Assembly (NCBI RefSeq): GCF_003265705.1
Contig: NW_020313057.1
Span: forward strand, 6,633,354 to 6,697,353
Direction of reading: 5' to 3'
From: Callorhinus ursinus
Taxonomy: Eukaryota > Chordata > Mammalia > Carnivora > Otariidae
Length of the DNA: 64,000 bases
Positions 59,375-64,000 of the stretch are shown in pieces. The notes under the pieces are model-generated. The model worked only from the letters and a program-made list of their open reading frames with translations, was not told where the DNA came from and ran no database searches. The position numbers and the translations under genes were made by a program. Position 1 is the first letter of the stretch. Every line of letters starts with the position of its first letter.

Positions 59375-60140
59375 CCATGTGTCTTAGCCTGGCTTCTCCT
59401 GAAAGAGATAGAACCTGAGACAAAAGCTTCTGTGGAGACAGTTTATTTGAGAACGATCCCTGAGTGCTGGTTGAGGGACAAAAAGAGTGAGCAGAGAAAG
59501 AAGGTCAACACATGAACAGGCAATCAAGTCATCTCCCCTGTTACCTATGATGGGCCTTCAACCCCCAGAGTTTTCTTAGGAATTGTATGAAATGCATCTC
59601 AGAAGTTTCTGCCCAGGGGATCAAAGGAAACATTTGTTTATCTACTGGCTTTTGTCCTCCATTGGCCGAGTGGAATCTGATGGGCACTAATTTCCCTATA
59701 CTTTTTTAAGATTTTATTTATTTATTTGACAGAGAAAGACAGAGCACACAAGCAGGGGGAGTGGGAGAGGGAGAAGCAGGCTCCCCACTGAGCAGGGAGC
59801 CCAACTCAGGGCTTGATCCCAGGACCCCAGGATCATGACCTGAGCCGAAAGCAGCTGCTTAACCGACAGAGCCACCCAGGTGCCCCTAATTTCTCTATAC
59901 TTTTGAGTGGACCTGCCCACTCGCAGGGAAGAACCCATAGGCGTCCCATACCACAGCTTCTGAGAAGCCCCCAGGGACGGAAACAATGGTTTACTGTAGG
60001 GACCAAGGTCAGGAACTGTCAAGTTGCACCTGGCCAAATCTCTTAAGTGCAAAAGTGGTTGCCACAACAGTGACTGGAGTTCTTGGGGAGACCTACAAAA
60101 TAGGGAGTAATCCCTCAGAGGGATCTGATGCACTAGGCTA
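59375..60140. repeat. Possible old LTR-like repeat interrupted by a SINE
   Basis: The sequence either side of the SINE at 59706-59885 reads as one unit (TTAGCCTGGCTTCTCCTGAA, GAGACAGTTTATTTGAGAAC ... CAAGTTGCACCTGGCCAAAT). It resembles an antisense LTR. Family not identified. Confidence 0.3.
59706..59885 (-). mobile_element. SINEC
   Basis: Antisense copy: TTAAGATTTTATTTATTTAT left, GACAGAGCCACCCAGGTGCC right. 19-bp TSD CTAATTTCCCTATACTTTT (59687-59705) / CTAATTTCTCTATACTTTT (59886-59904), one mismatch. The 139-codon minus frame 59714-60133 crosses this SINE and is not a gene. Confidence 0.97.
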
Positions 60141-60224
60141 CTGAATATGAATCTGTGGCCATTTGAGCCACTTTATATCTCATGGTTTGCAGACACCACA
60201 TTTCTCTGTACCCCCAGACCTCTC

Positions 60225-60830
60225 TTAACGGCCTCCGTACTCAAGGAGATGACTGCCTGCTTAACATTTTCATCTGGATATCTCACAGGAACTTAAGCTC
60301 AACAAATCCCAAACAGAATAAATGATTATTCCCCTCCAAACCTGCTTCTGCAGGTTGCCTGCCTTGGTAATGGAATAAATCAGCTACCGAGGGATTCAAG
60401 CCAGAGATTGGTATATTCACATTTAAACAATCATAAGGTCCTGTGATTATATTGCTTAAATATCTTTTGAAGCAGTCTGCTTTTCTTCATTTCCACTTTC
60501 CCACTCTATTCTAAGAAACCATCATCCCTCTCCCGTATTATCACAGTGGGTTACTGAATGCTCTTTCTACCTCCCATCCTGCTCTCTGCCAAACCATTTC
60601 CCATTCTAGCTAGGGTAACCTGCTAAAAGTGAAATCTAGTTATTTAACTTCCCTATCTAAAATTCTTTAAAGGCTTCCTTCCATATGATGTATAATAAAG
60701 TCCCACAGACTCAGTGAGGCCTCTAAGACCATGGATTTTTCTGGTCCGGTCTCATGCTCTTCTCTTCCTTACCTCCCATGCCCTGGCTCTCAAACACAAT
60801 GTGCTTTGTCCCTCCTTAGAATAGAGGCAA
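60225..60830 (+). mobile_element. Old L2-like LINE 3' region
   Basis: Collinear with a mammal-wide L2-like repeat: TTTTCATCTGGATATCTCAC, CCTCCAAACCTGCTTCTGCA, CATCATCCCTCTCCCGTATT, TAGGGTAACCTGCTAAAAGT, AATTCTTTAAAGGCTTCCTT. The 142-bp duplicated block (60466-60607) lies inside it without breaking collinearity. Confidence 0.6.
60466..60607 (+). repeat. 142-bp direct duplication, copy 1 (probable source)
   Basis: 139/142 identical to 62413-62554, no gaps. TTTGAAGCAGTCTGCTTTTC at the start, CCATTTCCCATTCT at the end. Differences: A/G at CTATTC, C/G at AATGCTC, C/A at CTCCCATC. It sits naturally within an L2-like repeat, which suggests it is the original. Confidence 0.9.
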
Positions 60831-60839
60831 ATGTTCTTG

Positions 60840-61365
60840 GTTTGACCTTGAATGCTTTCCTCCCTATGATGGGCTAAAAGATGGCACATTTTTTTCTCCT
60901 TATTCCCTTCTAGAGGCAGAATTTATTTTCTCTGTCCTTGAAATTGTGCTGGCATGCAAATGCTTTGAATAATCTGAGGAGCTTCTGGGTCTAAACCTTA
61001 GGAAAACCTGGTAACTTTTTCTTTTTGTGGTTTTATGAGTGTGGAGCTACCATCTAAGAAGTTGGGCTACCTTTATGGACAAACCATGTGGAAAGGCCAT
61101 ATGAAGAATCAAGATTTTGAAACTACACACACACACACCTGGAGAAAAGCCCAGCCTAGGCTTCAGGACATCCACCACCTGGGTGACAGACAGCTTAGAC
61201 ATTCCAGCCCGCTGACATGCCCAATGACTGCAGTAACAACTGACGTCACATGCAACAGAAGAATTACCCAACTGACCAATCACACAGGAATAAAAGATAA
61301 TAAAATGATTATTTTGTGACCCCCACCCTGTGTTGAAGTGGTTTGTTACACCGCAATAAAGTTGC
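60840..61365 (+). mobile_element. MLT1-like LTR (ERVL-MaLR)
   Basis: 3' text TAATAAAATGATTATTTTGT, AGTGGTTTGTTACACCGCAA and internal ACATGGAGAGGCC-like ATGTGGAAAGGCCATATGAA fit the MLT1 group. Diverged; 5' limit unclear. It contains a short (CA)n at 61125-61138. The 147-codon minus frame 61047-61490 lies mostly inside it. Confidence 0.5.
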
Positions 61366-61921
61366 CTCGTCCGAAGAAAGGGATGCTCTACAATGCTTAG
61401 GGCACTCTGTAAATCCAGAGACGGCGATTTGGGCAGAAAAATTTCCAGCAGGTAAGTGAGTAGTAAGGAGTAAATGATTTCCTCTTTCATGATGGACGTA
61501 GTTGAAAGTAATTGTCATGTCCTAGGCGGCTGGCTGGTGCCCTTTGGATAGGTACTGGGTCAGACATTCAGTTTTAGTCCCTGTTATTGGCATGTTAGAC
61601 ACTCAGAGGTGGCTCTATCTGGGTTGGTTTTGGAAAGTGGAATTCCACGTTGCTGGATTTGCCTACTATCATGATGACGTTGTTCATGAGCCCATTGGGC
61701 AAGGATAGGGGAGGCTGGCGAAAGGTTGGCTTTCAGGAAGTAATTGGCTTGCTGCTACATAACTCAGGGGAATATGTTTGAAATTCAGAAAATTGGAGTA
61801 TCTAAATTATTTCAAACCTAGTATGATTTCAGGATATATATAATGTACCAGCCTTTCTATGTGAATAGTCAATTTTTGAAAAACAAGAATACATGGTTTC
61901 CATCAAGAATAATGCATACGA

Positions 61922-62081
61922 GGGGCACCTGGGTTGATCAATTGGTTAAGGGTCCAACTCTTGCTTTCCGCTCAGGTCATGATCTTGGGGTTGTGGGATT
62001 CTCTCTCTCCCGCTGCCCCTCCCCCTTCCTCTCCCTCTCTTTTAAAAAAAAAGGGGGGGGCGGAAGAGGAAGAAGAAGAGG
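61922..62081 (+). mobile_element. SINEC, internally shortened
   Basis: Head GGGGCACCTGGGTTGATCAA, then AGGTCATGATCTTGGGG joined almost directly to the CT-rich part, so the middle third is missing. The tail has become A10-G8 and (GAA)n. TSD AATGCATACGA (61911-61921) / AATGCATATGA (62082-62092). Confidence 0.92.
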
Positions 62082-62178
62082 AATGCATATGATTAGACTC
62101 CAAAGGACTGATATCTAAAGAGAACCTTTGTGTTTGAGAAGAGAATTAGACTTGGAAATCAAGTCCTGGCCTATTTAG

Positions 62179-62652
62179 TTGCTGCTCTGGGTAGAATTCA
62201 TGGGGTTAATTAATTTTTACTGGTTAGAGGATAAAGCAGACAGTGCACTAGATGGCAAGGCCCTGGCATATGATTCAAAAATAAAGATGCCTGAACTGAT
62301 AGGAAGCTGCCTAGGAGAGAAGCCAAAGATAATGCAGACTGACCATAAATCAAGCGTAGCTCTGCAAAAGCAGATCTTGCTGCAAAAATGCATGCAAGAA
62401 TTAGGGAAGTTATTTGAAGCAGTCTGCTTTTCTTCATTTCCACTTTCCCACTCTGTTCTAAGAAACCATCATCCCTCTCCCGTATTATCACAGTGGGTTA
62501 CTGAATGGTCTTTCTACCTCCAATCCTGCTCTCTGCCAAACCATTTCCCATTCTTCCCATTCATTTCTTCCCCCCACATACACACTCCTGTTTTCATCGC
62601 CATCAACTCTCTCTTCCATGAGTATTCGAGAGTAATTGAGGGCACAGAATAA
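62179..62652 (+). other. 157-codon open frame, longest in the window, probably chance
   Basis: Starts MLLWVEFMGLINFYWLEDK; no domain recognised. Its second half is made by the 142-bp block copied from an L2-like repeat (62413-62554), which in the source locus is not in such a frame. I therefore do not regard it as a gene. Confidence 0.15.
62413..62554 (+). repeat. 142-bp direct duplication, copy 2 (probable derived copy)
   Basis: Same orientation as 60466-60607, 1947 bp downstream. No L2-like sequence continues on either side, no A tail and no TSD. The flanks share only TTT at the left junction with the source. Confidence 0.9.
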
Positions 62653-62879
62653 ACACAGATTACAAGTAGTGTATTTATAAGAATGGGACGTCAGAAAGTA
62701 TGATCTAATTTCAAAGAAAGAGGTGCCTGGGACTGTGTCATATCATATTCCTTCCTTATTCTCACAAGTCCGACAAATAAAATAGTTAAGAAACCCCCAA
62801 ATATCTCAACTTCTGTCTTACCCCTAATTCCAAGAAGGTCATAGCTACCTAAATAAGAAGATTCTGGAATAAAACATTG

Positions 62880-63010
62880 AGCAACTCAATTTCTAAAGTC
62901 TCAGTTTCTTCATGTGCATTGTTAGGATTATACTGATTTTGCAGTGAAGTGGTAACGATGAAATGAAATAGTGTCTCAATGGTATCTACCACAGTGTTAG
63001 AGTTCTTTAA
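62880..63010 (+). mobile_element. MIR SINE fragment
   Basis: AACTCAATTTCTAAAGTCTC, AGTTTCTTCATGTGCATTGT, AAATAGTGTCTCAATGGTAT resemble the MIR core and 3' half. Confidence 0.5.
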
Positions 63011-64000
63011 AAATACATATTTAAGAGAGAAACTAACAAGTATCTACTGAGCACTTAATGTGCTGTTCTTTGAAATAGAGACATTGAACAGACTCCAGTG
63101 TCATTAAATTTGCAAAACTACTTATTATAAATACAATAATCTGTGGATTTATCAGCTTGATAAATAATAATCATGTGCTGGCTAAAGAAGATCCCATGAG
63201 TTGATTAAGGTCTTCCCTATACAAACATACTGGCTGAATCGATGTACCTACTGTACATTATGTAAAATGAGAAATATAAACACTCCTAGAACATGGTGTC
63301 TTAGAAGTTAAATCTAGATTTTTTCTAAAGCCTGAACACCTCGTTTAAATAAAGCAAACATTTAACCTCTGCATTAGACATTTAAACAGGGCCTTAATGA
63401 ATCAATTAATTTCCTAATTTGTTTTGGACATCATTAAAGTATTCATCTATAATCTGGCACACATACACTTTGGGATGCCTAGTTATAGAGAACTCTTAAC
63501 TGTTAAATAAGAGGGTCAACTCATATTCTAAATTCCGCCTTTCAGAATTCTTTTATTTCTATTTCCAGAGTTTTGCTTGGGCAGGAAATGCTTTTACCCC
63601 CTTTCATATGGAAATTATTTCCACAATACGCACCATCAATATTCATCAAGTATCACACCAATTAACAAACCGTGAATAATCTGGAACAAAAATTTAATGC
63701 ATGAAAACCCACAAACATCTAGGTGGCTGTTAATAAGGCTATGTTTGAGGTAATCACACACAAATTTAATTTTAAATATACTTCCTTTAAGGAAGGGGTA
63801 TCAATGTTAATTTAAGAATTTAATTTCTATGGTGTTTTAATAAAATGTCTTTCAAGAAATGTGCAAAAACATCATGCTAGGAACTTTGCTTATCAAGCAA
63901 ACATTTAATTTTCTTTTATGGAATGGAAATAGACTATTCCTTTATATTTATATAACTTTCTATATCTCCTTTGTGGAGTTAACATAGTATCTTAGTATAA
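63011..64000. other. AT-rich unassigned stretch at the right edge
   Basis: No repeat, no frame of note. It shows no young retroelement. It may be single-copy or conserved non-coding DNA. Confidence 0.4.

Noticed and set aside
61449..61457. Perfect splice-donor consensus CAG|GTAAGT downstream of the MLT1-like LTR
   Set aside because: A single 9-mer is expected by chance every few hundred kb to fewer; no exon, acceptor or coding sequence accompanies it.
61047..61490. 147-codon minus-strand frame
   Set aside because: Mostly antisense to an MLT1-like LTR; no domain, and its composition fits translated repeat.

Overview
The window looks like non-coding nuclear DNA of a caniform, non-canid (arctoid) carnivore such as a bear, seal or mustelid. 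The main evidence is about 15 copies of the tRNA-Lys-derived carnivore SINE (SINEC; head motif CGCCTGGGTGGCTCAG, a (CT)n stretch, then an AAATAAATAAAATC(A)n tail). Their sequence matches the arctoid type better than the dog SINEC_Cf or cat types. Carnivore-type L1 ends and mammal-wide relics (MIR, L2, MLT1/MLT2, hAT-Charlie, Tigger) agree with this. Family names come from remembered consensus sequences; no database was searched.

I recognise no host protein-coding exon, rRNA, tRNA gene or CRISPR array. Every long open frame I could place lies in a transposon. The rest are short, without recognisable domains, and best treated as chance.

Layout. 1-3107: 5' part of a fairly young L1 on the minus strand, with a CpG-rich 5'UTR, ORF1 and the start of ORF2. 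5.6-8.0 kb: a SINE, a MIR split by an MLT1 LTR, and a 5'-truncated L1 with a clean 14-bp target-site duplication (TSD). 9.8-16.1 kb: an ancient, nearly full-length L1M with a later L1 tail inside it and a SINE in its poly-A end. 17.2-18.1 kb: a SINE, then two hAT elements sharing an insertion site. 20.8-23.2 kb: an ERVL remnant (5' LTR plus a pol/integrase-region relic). 23.6-28.8 kb: SINEs and two L1 fragments. 30-41 kb: old L1, L2, MIR, hAT and a Tigger relic. 43.8-49.4 kb: MIR/L2, a SINE inside a SINE, and an L1M fragment lacking ORF1. 51-62 kb: a dense set of SINEs, an L2-like repeat and an MLT1-like LTR.

The least explained observations are two short, gap-free, near-identical direct duplications: 208 bp at 39189/43998 (2 differences) and 142 bp at 60466/62413 (3 differences). 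Neither has a poly-A tail or TSD. I see no convincing evidence of a new biological system; these duplications are the best leads.
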